Origin: Acinetobacter lwoffii
GTDB lineage: Bacteria; Pseudomonadota; Gammaproteobacteria; Pseudomonadales; Moraxellaceae
Direction: 5' to 3'
DNA length: 64,000 nucleotides
Assembly: GCF_002321025.1 (NCBI RefSeq)
Contig: NZ_DCLL01000027.1
Coordinates: forward strand, 62,001 to 126,000
Part shown: positions 36,268 to 45,310 of the stretch, in pieces
Layout of the letters: every line of letters begins with the position of its first letter
Position numbering within the stretch: position 1 is the stretch's first letter
Made by a program: the position numbers and the translations under genes
The notes under the pieces: model-generated
The model's input: only the letters and a program-made list of their open reading frames with translations
The model's database searches: none
What the model was told of the DNA's origin: nothing

Positions 36268-36280
36268 GTTTTAGTCTCAT

Positions 36281-36308
36281 AAAAAAACGGGCTTCGGCCC
36301 GTTTTTTT
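36281..36308. terminator. Strong bidirectional terminator
   Basis: AAAAAAACGGGC-TTCG-GCCCGTTTTTTT. A UUCG tetraloop hairpin shared by carO (+) and the FadL-like gene (-). Confidence 0.93.
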
Positions 36309-36324
36309 ATTTTTTAGAACAATT

Positions 36325-37554
36325 TTAAAAGTGATAACCCAGTTTCAAACCTAGGATCAAGGCACTGTTATCGGAAACTGCAGATAAACCTGCAATCTGT
36401 GGCGTAATAGGTTCGGATGAGGAAATTTCAGGTTTTTGGAACTTTAAATAATAGAGTCCTGTAGCAATATCCCAGGTTTCTTGAATCTTATAAAGATGAC
36501 CTAGTCCGATGCCCCAATAGCCATCACTCGGATTCAATGTTGAAGCCGGATTTCCTGTACCAGAATCCCATAAAAGTTCGATGGAATTTATGCCAAAAGA
36601 TGGCCATTGATGGGCAAGTCCGATTTTTCCAGACCATTGATCTTCACGATAATCAATCATTCTGATTTCTTCTACTTCCGGAAACTGTAAGGCCACATAG
36701 TCAATTACAGCACCAAACTTGGGGGGCTGGATCACGAAATTTTGCCAGTTTGACCAACGCAGCGTGCCATAGAGCGCATTTTGATCAGTTAAAGCTGTCT
36801 GAAAATCCAGATTCACTGACTGAGGAGTTTGAATTTCTGTATAAGGTGCTGGATTCGTACCTACAACAATCGATTCAGTGGTTTTATTATGATGAATGAT
36901 TGCAGAACGATAGGTCAGTGCAGTTCTAAAAAAATATTCTGGGATCTGATAACTGATTCCAGCAAGCCAGCCCCAAGCGGGATCTCGTTCAAATGTGGCT
37001 CGATAACCATTGAATATATAAAATGTCTGCCCGGATAAATATAAATTTCCCTCTAAGCTTTGATAACTTAGCCCTGTATAAAAATTCCAGTCAGCGTCTG
37101 GTTGAAAGCCAATTAATGAGGTCAAATTATGGCTCTTAAACTGAATGGTAGCAGCCTCAATTGGAAGTGTTGCACCTGCAAAAACAGGATCATAATGATA
37201 AGCGATATCTATAGAATAAGGCTGATCGTAAATCAGTCCCCACGACATTTGAGGATTCAATTGGACTTTTAATGCGGCATTGGAAACCCATTCGCTATGG
37301 GTAAGATTTCCTGTAGAAAAATCAGTGATGCCTAATTGTTGCAGCTCTTCGGTATGTTGTACCTGACCGCTGATATCAGGGCGGACCCAAGCTAGAGAAA
37401 CTTCAGCATAATGATTTTCTTCAAAAAAAGATTGAATGGACTGACCAGATTGTTCAAACGCTGCTGCATAACCTGACTCAGAGAAAAACAACCCCATGCA
37501 GAAAAGAGCAAATTTATGATTGATCATCTTGGTATAATTCAATTTATTATGCAT
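36325..37554 (-). CDS. FadL-family outer-membrane transport protein
   Basis: 409 aa. The family forms a 14-stranded barrel that imports long-chain fatty acids or other hydrophobic compounds. Family-like features are GYAAAFEQSGQSIQ after the signal peptide, LTYRSAIIHH in the middle, WSNWQNFVIQPP and the aromatic C-terminal LGYHF. The ATG at 37554 is kept, although an in-frame ATG at 37527 gives a more usual signal peptide. The ligand cannot be read from sequence. Convergent with carO. Confidence 0.82.
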   Translation of the reverse strand: MHNKLNYTKMINHKFALFCMGLFFSESGYAAAFEQSGQSIQSFFEENHYAEVSLAWVRPDISGQVQHTEELQQLGITDFSTGNLTHSEWVSNAALKVQLNPQMSWGLIYDQPYSIDIAYHYDPVFAGATLPIEAATIQFKSHNLTSLIGFQPDADWNFYTGLSYQSLEGNLYLSGQTFYIFNGYRATFERDPAWGWLAGISYQIPEYFFRTALTYRSAIIHHNKTTESIVVGTNPAPYTEIQTPQSVNLDFQTALTDQNALYGTLRWSNWQNFVIQPPKFGAVIDYVALQFPEVEEIRMIDYREDQWSGKIGLAHQWPSFGINSIELLWDSGTGNPASTLNPSDGYWGIGLGHLYKIQETWDIATGLYYLKFQKPEISSSEPITPQIAGLSAVSDNSALILGLKLGYHF

Positions 37555-37590
37555 GTGATTATGCTTGAAATTTGTACTCTTTATCTACTC

Positions 37591-37620
37591 AAAAATAAAA
37601 AAGAGGCCAATGAGCCTCTT
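37591..37620 (-). terminator. Terminator after cysB
   Basis: AAGAGGC / GCCTCTT stem (37601-37607, 37614-37620), followed on the minus strand by TTTTATTTTT. Confidence 0.8.
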
Positions 37621-37642
37621 GAGTTTAAAGCCTGAATTTAGT

Positions 37643-38566
37643 TCAGTCGTCTGGATAGGCGACTTTTTTCAGTGCCTTAATATCTGCGTCTGGGGAACAG
37701 AGTGAAATAAACTCGTAGCCATAACCTCGCAGTAAATGACCTTTACGCACTGCAATCCAAGTGGTATTTATGCCGAAAATATCGGTTTCAATCTGCTTTA
37801 AACGGTAATCACGCTCCGAGTCATAGGCCACATCGTTGACAATGCCGATGCCCATATTCATTTCTACATAGGTCTTGATGACATCGGCATCAAGCGCGGA
37901 CATCACAATATCTACATCAAAACCAGCTTCTTCAAAGGCGGTATCAATCTTGGAGCGACCGGTAAAACCACCATGATAGGTAATAATCGGGTAGTGCGCC
38001 AGATCTTCGATGAGCACGTGTTCTTTGCTTGCCAGTGGATGATTCTGCGGGGTAATAATACTGTGTTGCCAGTTATAGTAAGGTACGCTGGCCAGATTAT
38101 CTTCAGTGGTGAGTGCTTCGGTCGCAATACCGATATCCGCTTGACCTTGCAGTAGCATTTCCGTGATTTCAATCGGGCTGGCCTGTTGCAAAATCAAATG
38201 TACTTTAGGGAATTCTTTTTTGAATTGGCTGACAATTGGTGGCAACACATAACGCGCCTGGGTATGCGTCGTGGCAATCGTCAATGTGCCTTCATCGACT
38301 TTATTGAAATCATCGGCCAGACGTTTGATATTGTCGGCATCGACCAGCATGCGTTCCACAATGCCTAAAAGTGCCTGACCTGGTTCGGTTAAGCCCAGTA
38401 GACGTTTACCTTTACGGATAAATAACTGCACCCCCAGTTCATCTTCCAGATCTTTAATATGCTTACTTACCCCGGACTGTGAAGTATAAAGCGCAGCAGA
38501 AGCTTCAGTTAAATTAAAGTTTTGTCTAACCGTTTCTCGTATAATTCTTAATTGTTGGAAATTCAT
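37643..38566 (-). CDS. cysB: LysR-family regulator CysB
   Basis: Activator of sulfur assimilation genes, responding to N-acetylserine. 307 aa. The N-terminal HTH (MNFQQLRIIRETVRQNFNLT) and TSQSGVSKHIKDLEDELG are typical of the CysB/Cbl group. The effector domain contains TTHTQARYVLPP, which forms part of the ligand pocket. It follows cysA on the same strand after about 50 bases, so it lies at the end of the locus it is expected to regulate. Cbl is an alternative identity. Confidence 0.88.
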   Translation of the reverse strand: MNFQQLRIIRETVRQNFNLTEASAALYTSQSGVSKHIKDLEDELGVQLFIRKGKRLLGLTEPGQALLGIVERMLVDADNIKRLADDFNKVDEGTLTIATTHTQARYVLPPIVSQFKKEFPKVHLILQQASPIEITEMLLQGQADIGIATEALTTEDNLASVPYYNWQHSIITPQNHPLASKEHVLIEDLAHYPIITYHGGFTGRSKIDTAFEEAGFDVDIVMSALDADVIKTYVEMNMGIGIVNDVAYDSERDYRLKQIETDIFGINTTWIAVRKGHLLRGYGYEFISLCSPDADIKALKKVAYPDD

Positions 38567-38619
38567 AATTCTCTTACCCTAGAAGAGGATGGGGCATTTT
38601 AAAGCCCCATCTTTTGATC

Positions 38620-39681
38620 TTAAGCGACCTGGTTTTCAAATAAATGCAAATTCACCGCACTTAACCACACGGTTTGATTTGGGCGGAATTGATGCGCTCT
38701 CGCTTCATCAGGTGTTAGTAAAATTTCGATCAGGTTGCCTTGACGGTCATTTAGCTCTGCAACGACTTTACCCGCGATCCATAATTCACGAATGAAGGTC
38801 GCTTGAATGGCATTGTCGTGTGGCTGTGCATGAATGCGGAGCTCATCTGGACGTGCGAATAAAATCACTTCACCTTGAGCGGCATTTTTTGCACCCTCGA
38901 ATTGAATGCGGTCTTCACCGAGCTGGATGAGGCCGCCATGGTTCTGACCTTCAAAACGGTTCGCCTGACCCAAAAAGTCGAATACAAATGGAGTTTTCGG
39001 GGTTTCATAGACTTCACGTGGAGATCCGATCTGTTCCACATTGCCTTTGTTCATTACTACGATCTGATCTGCAACTTCGAGTGCTTCTTCCTGATCATGG
39101 GTTACAAAGATCGAGGTGATATGCAATTCGTCATGCAGGGTACGTAACCAGCGACGTAGCTCCTTACGGACTTTGGCATCCAGTGCACCGAAAGGTTCAT
39201 CCAGTAATAATACACGCGGTTCAACGGCCAAAGCACGTGCCAAGGCAATACGCTGGCGCTGACCACCAGAAAGTTGAGCTGGATATCGGTCAGCCAGGAA
39301 ACCAAGCTGAACCAAGTCGAGTAAACGTGTAACACGTTTTTTAATTTCCGCTTCTGATGGACGGGTTTTGCGTGGACGCACACGCAGACCAAAGGCGATG
39401 TTGTCAAATACCGTCATATGACGGAATAGGGCATAGTGCTGGAATACAAAGCCAACTTCACGCTCGCGCACATGAACATTGGTGGCATCCTGACCTTCTA
39501 AAATCACCTGACCGCCATCCGCAGATTCCAGACCGGCAATAATCCGTAGCAAAGTGGTTTTACCACAGCCGGATGGGCCAAGAAGTGCGACCAGTTGACC
39601 ATCTGGGAAATCCAGCGAAATGTTTTTTAGTGCGTGGAATGCACCAAAGTGTTTTTCAATATTTTGTACTTGAATACTCAT
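38620..39681 (-). CDS. cysA: Sulfate/thiosulfate ABC transporter ATP-binding protein CysA
   Basis: ATPase of the sulfate importer. 353 aa. Walker A GPSGCGKTTLL, signature LSGGQRQRIALARAL, Walker B VLLLDEPFGALD and the switch His in VTHDQEEAL are all intact. The C-terminal regulatory (TOBE-like) domain covers about residues 240-353. Starts 11 bases after cysW. Confidence 0.95.
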   Translation of the reverse strand: MSIQVQNIEKHFGAFHALKNISLDFPDGQLVALLGPSGCGKTTLLRIIAGLESADGGQVILEGQDATNVHVREREVGFVFQHYALFRHMTVFDNIAFGLRVRPRKTRPSEAEIKKRVTRLLDLVQLGFLADRYPAQLSGGQRQRIALARALAVEPRVLLLDEPFGALDAKVRKELRRWLRTLHDELHITSIFVTHDQEEALEVADQIVVMNKGNVEQIGSPREVYETPKTPFVFDFLGQANRFEGQNHGGLIQLGEDRIQFEGAKNAAQGEVILFARPDELRIHAQPHDNAIQATFIRELWIAGKVVAELNDRQGNLIEILLTPDEARAHQFRPNQTVWLSAVNLHLFENQVA

Positions 39682-39692
39682 GTGGGCATTCC

Positions 39693-40586
39693 TTAAGAAA
39701 CTGTTGAATCTTCATTACGTTTGTCTTGTTTTTCCTGGCGCAGTTCCACCCATGTTTTTAAAATCAGGGTCACAATTGCGAGGAGAGCCAGAAGCGAAGA
39801 CACGGCAAACGCAGCACTAAAGGTATATTCGTTATAAAGAATTTCGACGTGTAGCGGCAAGGTATTGGTTTCACCACGGATATGGCCGGAAACCACCGAC
39901 ACCGCACCAAATTCACCCATGGCCCGCGCATTACATAGAATCACGCCGTAGATCAGACCCCATTTGATATTGGGCAGGGTCACTTTCCAGAAAGTCTGCC
40001 AGCCAGACGCACCGAGTACAATCGCAGCTTCTTCTTCTTCGGTGCCTTGTGCTTCCATTAACGGAATCAACTCACGTGCAACAAAAGGTACAGTAATGAA
40101 GATAGTCGCCAAGACAATTGCAGGCACCGCATAAAGGATCTTGATATCATGATCCATCAGCCAAGATCCCATCCAGCCTTGGGTACCGAAAATCAGCACC
40201 AGCATCATACCCGCGATCACAGGTGAAACCGAGAAGGGGAGATCAATAATGGTCGTCAGGAATGATTTACCTGGAAAGTTAAACTTCGCCACAGACCAGG
40301 CTGCTGCAACACCAAATACGACGTTAAGCGGTACTGCGATTGCAGCCGTCAGCAAGGTAAGTTTCACTGCCGACAAGGTATCCGGATGCACCAGTGCCTG
40401 TGTATAGACACCAACTCCCTGTTTAAAGGCTTCCACAAATACCAGAATCAAGGGCAGAATCAGGCAGCTTAAAAAGAAAATCAGCGCAATCGTGAGCAAG
40501 GTATAACGTACCCAAGTCGGCTCGCGGGTTGCATCGCGGGATTGCAGCTTTTCAGCCAGCGCATTGCTGTTGGTATTTAAACTCAT
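39693..40586 (-). CDS. cysW: Sulfate/thiosulfate ABC transporter permease CysW
   Basis: 297 aa from the ATG at 40586, with GGAGAA upstream; the start overlaps the cysT stop in an ATGA, so the two permeases are translationally coupled. Six TM helices. The cytosolic EAA loop is seen at about residues 190-210 (EEEEAAIVLGASGWQTFWKV). The upstream in-frame codons to 40619 overlap cysT further and are unlikely to be used. Confidence 0.94.
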   Translation of the reverse strand: MSLNTNSNALAEKLQSRDATREPTWVRYTLLTIALIFFLSCLILPLILVFVEAFKQGVGVYTQALVHPDTLSAVKLTLLTAAIAVPLNVVFGVAAAWSVAKFNFPGKSFLTTIIDLPFSVSPVIAGMMLVLIFGTQGWMGSWLMDHDIKILYAVPAIVLATIFITVPFVARELIPLMEAQGTEEEEAAIVLGASGWQTFWKVTLPNIKWGLIYGVILCNARAMGEFGAVSVVSGHIRGETNTLPLHVEILYNEYTFSAAFAVSSLLALLAIVTLILKTWVELRQEKQDKRNEDSTVS

Positions 40587-41416
40587 CGCGCAGTTCTCCC
40601 GGTACGACGGCTGGCCCATGCCTGTAATAAGTTAATCAGGAATAGCATCACGAAGGAAATCAGTAGCATGACGACAGCAATCGTGGTTGCACCGGCATAG
40701 TCATATTCTTCTAGGCGAGAAATAATCATTAAGGGTGCAATTTCCGTTTCAAAAGGCTGGTTACCAGCAATAAAGATCACTGAACCATATTCACCGACAC
40801 CACGGGCAAAGGCTAAAGCGAAGCCAGTGATCAGCGCAGGCAGCAGAATTGGGAAAATCACTTTGGTCACAATCTGAAAACGGTTGGCACCCAATGCAGA
40901 TGCAGCTTCTTCCAGTTCGGTTTCCAGATCGCTAAGGACTGGCTGAACGGTACGCACCACAAATGGCAGGCCAATAAAGATCAATGCCAGTGTAATACCA
41001 ATCGGGGTATAAGCGACTTGAATGCCAATCGGTTCTAAATATTGACCAATCCAGCCGGTCGGTGCATATAAAGAGGTCAGGGCAATACCCGCAACCGCAG
41101 TGGGTAAGGCAAAAGGCAAATCTACCAGGGCATCGACAATACGTTTGCCCGGAAAGCTGTAACGTACCAGACACCACGCCAGTAACAGGCCAAACACTAC
41201 ATTGACCAGTGCAGCGACAATGGCCGCGGTGAAACTTAACTGCAATGATTTCAAGATACGTTCAGAGCTCAGGATTTCCCATAAGCCATCCCAGCCAATG
41301 CCCAGTGATTTAATAAAAACAGCTGACAGCGGGATCAAAACGATTAATGACAAATACGCTAGGGTAAAGCCTAGAGAAAGACCAAATCCTGGCAGCACTC
41401 GGGATCGCTGCGACAT
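40583..41416 (-). CDS. cysT: Sulfate/thiosulfate ABC transporter permease CysT
   Basis: 277 aa, six TM helices. The EAA loop is LEEAASALGANRFQIVTKV. This is the first permease gene of the cysT-W-A block. A good SD (GAGGAG) precedes the ATG. A perfect 10-bp hairpin lies between this gene and the upstream hydrolase. Confidence 0.94.
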   Translation of the reverse strand: MSQRSRVLPGFGLSLGFTLAYLSLIVLIPLSAVFIKSLGIGWDGLWEILSSERILKSLQLSFTAAIVAALVNVVFGLLLAWCLVRYSFPGKRIVDALVDLPFALPTAVAGIALTSLYAPTGWIGQYLEPIGIQVAYTPIGITLALIFIGLPFVVRTVQPVLSDLETELEEAASALGANRFQIVTKVIFPILLPALITGFALAFARGVGEYGSVIFIAGNQPFETEIAPLMIISRLEEYDYAGATTIAVVMLLISFVMLFLINLLQAWASRRTGRTAR

Positions 41417-41438
41417 GATTACTCCTCAGAAGAGAGAA

Positions 41439-41460
41439 AGCTGATTGAAGTCAATCAGCT
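41439..41460. terminator. Hairpin upstream of cysT
   Basis: Perfect 10-bp inverted repeat AGCTGATTGA / TCAATCAGCT (41439-41448, 41451-41460) with only two bases between the arms. On the minus strand TTTCTCTC follows, a weak T-tract. It may terminate or attenuate transcription from the hydrolase gene before cysT. Confidence 0.5.
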
Positions 41461-41502
41461 AAAATAAAAAAACAATTTGGGCACAAGCATAATTTGCAGC
41501 GA

Positions 41503-42108
41503 CTAAAATGCAAATTTAAAATAACACTTGCTCTCATCAACTTTGTTGATATGGGGCATAGTGTTTTCTGAAATCAAATAGTGTTCAATTTCAGGAAAAG
41601 GGCCAAAACCAGAAGCGACATTGACATGACCGACTGCATCCAGATTAATTGGTTTGATTTTCCAGGTTTGGGCCAGTATGTGCGCATCTTCAAAACTTAA
41701 CCAGGGATCATTTTCACTGATCAATAACGTGGTGGGCACCTGAAGCTTGAGCTGTTGAAAATAGGTGCTGTAGTCAGTCTGACTGTCGCGCGAAAAACCA
41801 TTTTCCCCAAATCGTGCCGGATTAGCTGGTACCACCAATAGCAGATTTTTTACTTTTGCATTGAGTTCGGGATGTTGGGCAAGGGCCGCAATACTGGTCA
41901 GACAGCCAAAGCTGTGTGCGACAATCTGAACCTCTGCTGGAATGGCTTGCAGAGTTTTGACAAATTCTGCTACCCAGATATCCAGTACCGGATGATTCCA
42001 GTCCTTTTGCTGCACACGGGAGCATCGCATCAGCCGGTGCTGTAAGCAGGTTTGCCAGTGGTTGTATTCACTGCCACCTACACCAGGAACGATAAGCGTA
42101 TGAATCAT
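41503..42108 (-). CDS. RBBP9/YdeN-family alpha/beta hydrolase
   Basis: 201 aa serine hydrolase. The nucleophile is in VAHSFGCLTS (AxSxG form), the acid in SENDPWLSF and the His in GHVNVASGFG, giving a complete triad. The N-terminal LIVPGVGGSEYNHWQ is typical of this group. It sits inside the sulfate-uptake locus between the first sulfate-binding protein and cysT. Its job there is not known, and the hairpin at 41439-41460 may separate it from cysT. Confidence 0.85.
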   Translation of the reverse strand: MIHTLIVPGVGGSEYNHWQTCLQHRLMRCSRVQQKDWNHPVLDIWVAEFVKTLQAIPAEVQIVAHSFGCLTSIAALAQHPELNAKVKNLLLVVPANPARFGENGFSRDSQTDYSTYFQQLKLQVPTTLLISENDPWLSFEDAHILAQTWKIKPINLDAVGHVNVASGFGPFPEIEHYLISENTMPHINKVDESKCYFKFAF

Positions 42109-42140
42109 GTCGATGCTCCTATATCAATCAGCTTGGAAAA

Positions 42141-43154
42141 TTATTTCGCGCTGTTGGCTTTAACGATCTGGTCAAATACACCACCATTTTCAAAGTGAGC
42201 CTTTTGTACTTTGTTCCAGCCGCCAAATTCCTGATCAACCGTCACCAGTTTTAATGGCTTAAATACTTGGCTGTATTTGGCCAGTACTTTGGCATTACGT
42301 GGACGATAATAATGTTTGCCTGCCAGGTCTTGACCCAATGGCGAATACAGGAAGTTCAAATAACCTTGAGCCAAGTACTGGTTGCCTTTTTTCTTGGCAT
42401 TTTTTTCTACAATCGCCACCGGTGGCTCAGCCAGAATAGATAGAGAAGGGGTAATAATTTCAAATTTGCCCGGCTGTTCACGAAGGGCTAAATGCGCCTC
42501 ATTTTCCCAAGCCAGTAAAACATCCCCGATGCCACGTTCAGCAAAAGTCGTGGTTGAACCACGTGCCCCAGAATCCAGAACTTTGGTATTTTTATAAATT
42601 TTACGGACAAATTCTTGCGCAGTCTTATCATTACCGCCCGCCTGATGTTTGGCCCAAGCCCAAGCCGCCAGATAATTCCAGCGTGCACCGCCTGAAGTTT
42701 TCGGGTTTGGGGTAATGATCGCTACGCCCGGTTTGACCAGATCACCCCAGTCCTTAATCTCTTTCGGATTGCCTTTACGCACCAGGAACACGATGGTTGA
42801 AGTATAAGGCGTCGAGTTTTGCGGCAATTTCTTTTGCCAGTCCGCAGGTAACAGTTTAGCTTTTTCTGCCAGCACATCAATATCGGCAGCCAATGCTAAC
42901 GTTACGATATCTGCATCCAGACCATCAATCACGGCACGTGCCTGTTTGCCTGAACCGCCATGCGATTGCTTGAAATTGATTTTTTGACCGGTACGGCTTT
43001 CCCAATATTTGCCAAAATTCTTATTTACATCTTCATACAGTTCACGGGTCGGATCATAGGATACATTGAGAAAATCACGTGCTGCTGCACCAAATGAGGT
43101 TGCCGAGATAACAGCTGCTAAAACCCCAAGTTTTAATGTGTTTGAAATGCTCAT
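42141..43154 (-). CDS. sbp: Sulfate-binding periplasmic protein (copy 1)
   Basis: Binding protein that delivers sulfate to CysTWA. 337 aa with a signal peptide (about residues 1-25, ending FGAAARDFL). Ligand and family signatures are LNVSYDPTRELYEDVN, FKQSHGGSGKQARAVIDGL, the TPNPKTSGGARWNYLAAWAW segment and the conserved ENEAHLALRE. Very similar to the gene directly upstream at 43330, so a tandem duplication. Confidence 0.93.
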   Translation of the reverse strand: MSISNTLKLGVLAAVISATSFGAAARDFLNVSYDPTRELYEDVNKNFGKYWESRTGQKINFKQSHGGSGKQARAVIDGLDADIVTLALAADIDVLAEKAKLLPADWQKKLPQNSTPYTSTIVFLVRKGNPKEIKDWGDLVKPGVAIITPNPKTSGGARWNYLAAWAWAKHQAGGNDKTAQEFVRKIYKNTKVLDSGARGSTTTFAERGIGDVLLAWENEAHLALREQPGKFEIITPSLSILAEPPVAIVEKNAKKKGNQYLAQGYLNFLYSPLGQDLAGKHYYRPRNAKVLAKYSQVFKPLKLVTVDQEFGGWNKVQKAHFENGGVFDQIVKANSAK

Positions 43155-43286
43155 CTGGACTGAATCTCTGATATGTTCTGTAACATAAGCGCAGAATAAA
43201 CTTATTCTTTATGCATAAAAAATAATTAAAAATGAATTTTATATGAAAAAAAGAGATAAATAAGCTCTTAAGTGTTTGAAATAAGA

Positions 43287-43309
43287 ATGGCCTTATGAAT
43301 AAAGGCCAT
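43287..43309 (-). terminator. Weak terminator between the two sulfate-binding genes
   Basis: ATGGCCTT / AAGGCCAT stem (43287-43294, 43302-43309) followed on the minus strand by TCTTATTTC. It may lower read-through from copy 2 to copy 1. Confidence 0.5.
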
Positions 43310-43329
43310 AATGAACTGCATTTAAAGTA

Positions 43330-44337
43330 TTATTTTGCGTGATTGGCTTTGACAATCTGATCAAACACACCGCCATTGTCAAAATGCTGTTTCTGAACCT
43401 TGGTCCAGCCACCAAATTCTTTATCAATGGTGACCAGTTTTAATGATTTGAACACACTATTGTATTGCTTCAAGACATTCGCATTACGTGGACGGTAAAA
43501 GTTTTTCGCCGCCACAGTCTGTCCAGCAGGTGAATAGAGGTAATTTAAATAGGCTTTGGCCAGATGTTCATTACCATCTTTCTTGGCATTTTTTTCTACG
43601 ATTGCCACGGGTGGTTCAGCCAGAATAGACAGAGAAGGAGTAATGATTTCAAATTTTCCTGGTTGTTCGCGGACAGCTAAATGTGCTTCATTTTCCCAAG
43701 CCAGTAATACATCGCCAATACCACGCTCAGCAAAAGTCGTAGTAGCACCACGCGCACCCGAATCCAGTACTTTGGTTTGTTTGTAGATTTGACGGACAAA
43801 GTCTTGTGCTTTGGCATCATTGCCACCTTTCTGGTGTTTGGCCCACGCCCAGGCAGCCAGATAATTCCAGCGTGCACCACCTGAAGTTTTTGGGTTCGGG
43901 GTAATAATGTCTACGCCTGGTTTAACCAGATCTCCCCATTCTTTGATTCCTTTTGAATTGCCTTTACGTACAAGAAAAACGATGGTTGAAGTATAGGGTG
44001 TCGAATTCTGCGGGAATTTCTTTTGCCAGTCTTTAGGCAGCAAACCACGTTCTGCAATTTCATCAATATCTGCTGCCAGTGCCAGTGTTACAACATCGGC
44101 ATCCAGTCCGTCAATCACGGCACGTGCCTGTTTGCCTGAACCGCCATGTGACTGTTTATAGTTAATATCCTGACCGGTGGTTTTTTTCCAGTATGCGCTG
44201 AATTCCTTATTGAAATTGTCATATAATTCACGAGTCGGGTCATATGAAACGTTTAGGAAATCTTTTGCAGAGACACTAAAAGCGCTTGCTGATACCAGTG
44301 CTGCCAATACCCCAATTTTTAATTTACGAATGCTCAT
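43330..44337 (-). CDS. sbp: Sulfate-binding periplasmic protein (copy 2)
   Basis: 335 aa from ATG 44337 with GAGGAA upstream; codons further upstream (to 44376) are not part of the signal peptide. The signal peptide ends FSVSAKDFL. It shares almost all motifs with copy 1 (LNVSYDPTRELYDNFN, YKQSHGGSGKQARAVIDGL). Differences cluster at the N-terminus and around residues 45-60. Tandem paralogue; a different affinity or expression from copy 1 is possible but not shown. Confidence 0.92.
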   Translation of the reverse strand: MSIRKLKIGVLAALVSASAFSVSAKDFLNVSYDPTRELYDNFNKEFSAYWKKTTGQDINYKQSHGGSGKQARAVIDGLDADVVTLALAADIDEIAERGLLPKDWQKKFPQNSTPYTSTIVFLVRKGNSKGIKEWGDLVKPGVDIITPNPKTSGGARWNYLAAWAWAKHQKGGNDAKAQDFVRQIYKQTKVLDSGARGATTTFAERGIGDVLLAWENEAHLAVREQPGKFEIITPSLSILAEPPVAIVEKNAKKDGNEHLAKAYLNYLYSPAGQTVAAKNFYRPRNANVLKQYNSVFKSLKLVTIDKEFGGWTKVQKQHFDNGGVFDQIVKANHAK

Positions 44338-44496
44338 TTTTTCCTCAAGTTTTTTAGCTTTTGTTAGATGAGGCAAGAATAGCTTGAGTTTTTTTGCATA
44401 AAAAATAATTAAAAAAGAATTGGATGTGAGTAAAAGAGATATATAGGTGAAGCCTGGATATTACTGCTCAATTTATATTTTAGAGACCGTAAAAAT

Positions 44497-45309
44497 ATGC
44501 TGTATTTAAAAAATGCCCAACAGGTCAGCCAGATAGATGTGCTGGATCGTGGCTTTCATTATGGTGATGGCTGTTTTACCACGGCCCGGATTCGGCATAA
44601 CCGGATTGAATTATATGATCGTCATCTGGCACGTTTGCAAATCAGCAATCAAAAATTAAGCCTGAATGCCAATCTTGATCTGATTTCAGAAAGTTTACAG
44701 ATTTTACGGCAGTCTGAACGTGAGCTGAATGGAACATTAAAGATTGTGCTGAGTCGTGGAATCGGTCAGCGCGGTTATAGCCTGCCGGATCATCCTGGAG
44801 ATCTCTGGCTATTTTATTACCCTCAAACTGTACAGGAATTTAAGTTTGAGCAGATTCAAAGTGGCATCTTACAGCAGGCATTAGGGTTGACGATGCCGAG
44901 TCTGGTCGGGCTAAAAACCTTAAACCGTCTGGAACAGGTTTTACTGAAACAGGAAGCCGATCAACGTGGCTGGACTGAGGCCATGGTGACAGATGTACAG
45001 GGTGGTGTTGTCGAAGGGGTGAGCAGTAATTGTTTCATTCGTATAAACAATACATGGATTACGCCAGAACTTCGTTATAATGGCGTCTTCGGTGTCATGC
45101 GTGCAGAAATTCTACAACGTATGCAAGATCAGGGAATTACCTGTCAGCAACGCTGTATCGATATGGATGAAATCAACCATATTCAAAGCCTGTTTTTCTG
45201 CAATGCACTCAGCCCGATGAAAATTGTCACGCAATTTGAGCAGCGCGCCTTGGATGGCGATGCTTGTATTGAACTTTTTAACCGTCTTCGATTAAATCAG
45301 ATGTCTTAA
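44497..45309 (+). CDS. pabC: Aminodeoxychorismate lyase
   Basis: PLP-dependent enzyme that releases pyruvate from 4-amino-4-deoxychorismate, giving p-aminobenzoate for folate. 270 aa, class IV aminotransferase fold. Motifs are DRGFHYGDGCFTTARI, LKTLNRLEQVLLKQEAD (with the catalytic Lys of the LKTLNR block) and GVVEGVSSNCFIRI. First gene of pabC-mltG-tmk; the stop is one base before the mltG ATG. Confidence 0.92.
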   Translation: MLYLKNAQQVSQIDVLDRGFHYGDGCFTTARIRHNRIELYDRHLARLQISNQKLSLNANLDLISESLQILRQSERELNGTLKIVLSRGIGQRGYSLPDHPGDLWLFYYPQTVQEFKFEQIQSGILQQALGLTMPSLVGLKTLNRLEQVLLKQEADQRGWTEAMVTDVQGGVVEGVSSNCFIRINNTWITPELRYNGVFGVMRAEILQRMQDQGITCQQRCIDMDEINHIQSLFFCNALSPMKIVTQFEQRALDGDACIELFNRLRLNQMS

Positions 45310-45310
45310 T

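Noticed and set aside
37591..44337. Sulfate locus considered as a novel cluster
   Set aside because: cysB-cysA-cysW-cysT-sbp is a known arrangement of sulfate import genes; only the inserted hydrolase and the second sbp are unusual.
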